From positions 1-5,470 of the forward strand of contig CANBWF010000086.1 of NCBI GenBank assembly GCA_947373075.1: a stretch of DNA of 5,470 bases, written 5' to 3'. This document shows, piece by piece, positions 5,178 to 5,470 of this stretch; the first letter of the stretch is position 1, and each line of letters starts with the position of its first letter. The translations under genes were made by a program, and so were the position numbers. Below the pieces are notes generated by a model that had not been told where the DNA came from, did no database searches, and saw nothing but the letters and a program-made list of their open reading frames with translations. Source of the stretch: Actinomycetota bacterium. Its GTDB lineage: Bacteria; Actinomycetota; Actinomycetes; S36-B12; UBA5976.

Positions 5178-5470
5178 TACGCGCCACCTGCAAGTTTGGT
5201 CTCCAGACGCTCGCGCACTGTGTCGTTGATTTCTGGAACTGCAATCTGATTTAACAAGTCTTCAAAGAAACCGCGTAGTACTAGGCGACGAGCTTCGTCA
5301 GCCGGAATACCGCGTGATTCCAAGTAGAACAGTTGCTCGTCATCAAAACGACCAGTGGTACTTGCGTGACCTGCGCCAGTAATTTCGCCTGTCTCAATTT
5401 CCAGGTTCGGCACAGAATCTGCGCGTCCCCCATCGCTAAGCACCAAGTTACGGTTGATTTCGTAAGTGTC
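5177..5470 (-). CDS. sufD: SufD, C-terminal fragment of the SufBCD scaffold subunit
   Basis: The frame is open to the right edge, so these are the last 97 residues of a protein normally about 380-450 long. The apparent TTG start at 5446 is an internal leucine codon. Visible SufB/SufD-family motifs are YEINRNLVLSDGGRADSVPNL, split here as YEINRN (3-8) and SDGGRADSVPNLEIE (12-26), then GAGH (32-35), DDEQLFYLESRGI, and the helical EARRLVLRGFF segment that contacts SufC. The fit is to SufD rather than SufB. His35 of the fragment lies where E. coli SufD has His360, which with a SufB cysteine forms the cluster-assembly site. The Cys-Ser before that His in E. coli reads Ala-Gly here. The stop TAA overlaps the Rieske start by one base. 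SufB and a SufR-type regulator are expected off the edge. Confidence 0.95.
   Translation of the reverse strand, partial: DTYEINRNLVLSDGGRADSVPNLEIETGEITGAGHASTTGRFDDEQLFYLESRGIPADEARRLVLRGFFEDLLNQIAVPEINDTVRERLETKLAGGA

Noticed and set aside
5444..5446. TTG as a start codon for the right-most minus-strand gene
   Set aside because: The frame stays open to the window edge with SufD-family sequence before it (DTYEINRN), so the TTG is an internal leucine codon.
1..5470. Mobile elements, CRISPR arrays, tRNA or rRNA genes
   Set aside because: No transposase, spaced repeats, terminal inverted repeats or RNA gene signatures were seen; the window is almost fully filled by conserved genes.

Overview
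The window carries the 3' part of an actinobacterial-type SUF iron-sulfur cluster assembly operon, an ABC-F ATPase gene behind it, and the tail of a convergent membrane-protein gene. The gene order (sufD, Rieske ferredoxin, sufC, sufS, sufU, sufT), the use of SufU instead of SufE/SufA, and the sequence style of every protein point to Actinomycetota. By eye the base composition is only about half G+C, low for that phylum. A streamlined free-living lineage (for example a freshwater Nanopelagicales-like organism) would fit, but the lineage is a guess.

Layout. Positions 1-250 (+) hold the C-terminal end of a Bax inhibitor-1/YccA-family membrane protein. Positions 251-339 are a short convergent gap with a strong bidirectional terminator. 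Positions 340-1938 (-) encode a complete two-cassette ABC-F protein. Positions 1939-2022 are an 84-base spacer. Positions 2023-5470 (-) are the suf genes in transcription order: sufD (its start lies off the right edge), a small Rieske protein, sufC, sufS, sufU and sufT. No gene-free stretch exceeds 100 bases.

How the genes work together. SufS takes sulfur from cysteine and SufU accepts it on its zinc site. The SufB-SufC-SufD scaffold, driven by the SufC ATPase, builds the cluster; SufB is presumably encoded just off the right edge. SufT acts in cluster maturation or delivery. The Rieske protein is a plausible electron carrier for the pathway, but this is unproven. Each junction overlaps by 1-4 bases or is separated by 2 bases, so the genes are almost certainly translationally coupled on one mRNA.

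The most interesting region is the sufT/ABC-F spacer. Read on the minus strand it holds a possible 10-codon leader ORF starting 4 bases after the sufT stop. The stop codon of this ORF lies inside a hairpin followed by a U-rich tract. A perfect 7-base inverted repeat also pairs the leader's codons 7-9 with the ribosome binding site of the ABC-F gene. This is the architecture expected of a ribosome-mediated attenuator, a mode of control known for several antibiotic-responsive ABC-F genes. The motifs are visible in the sequence; the regulatory function is inference.
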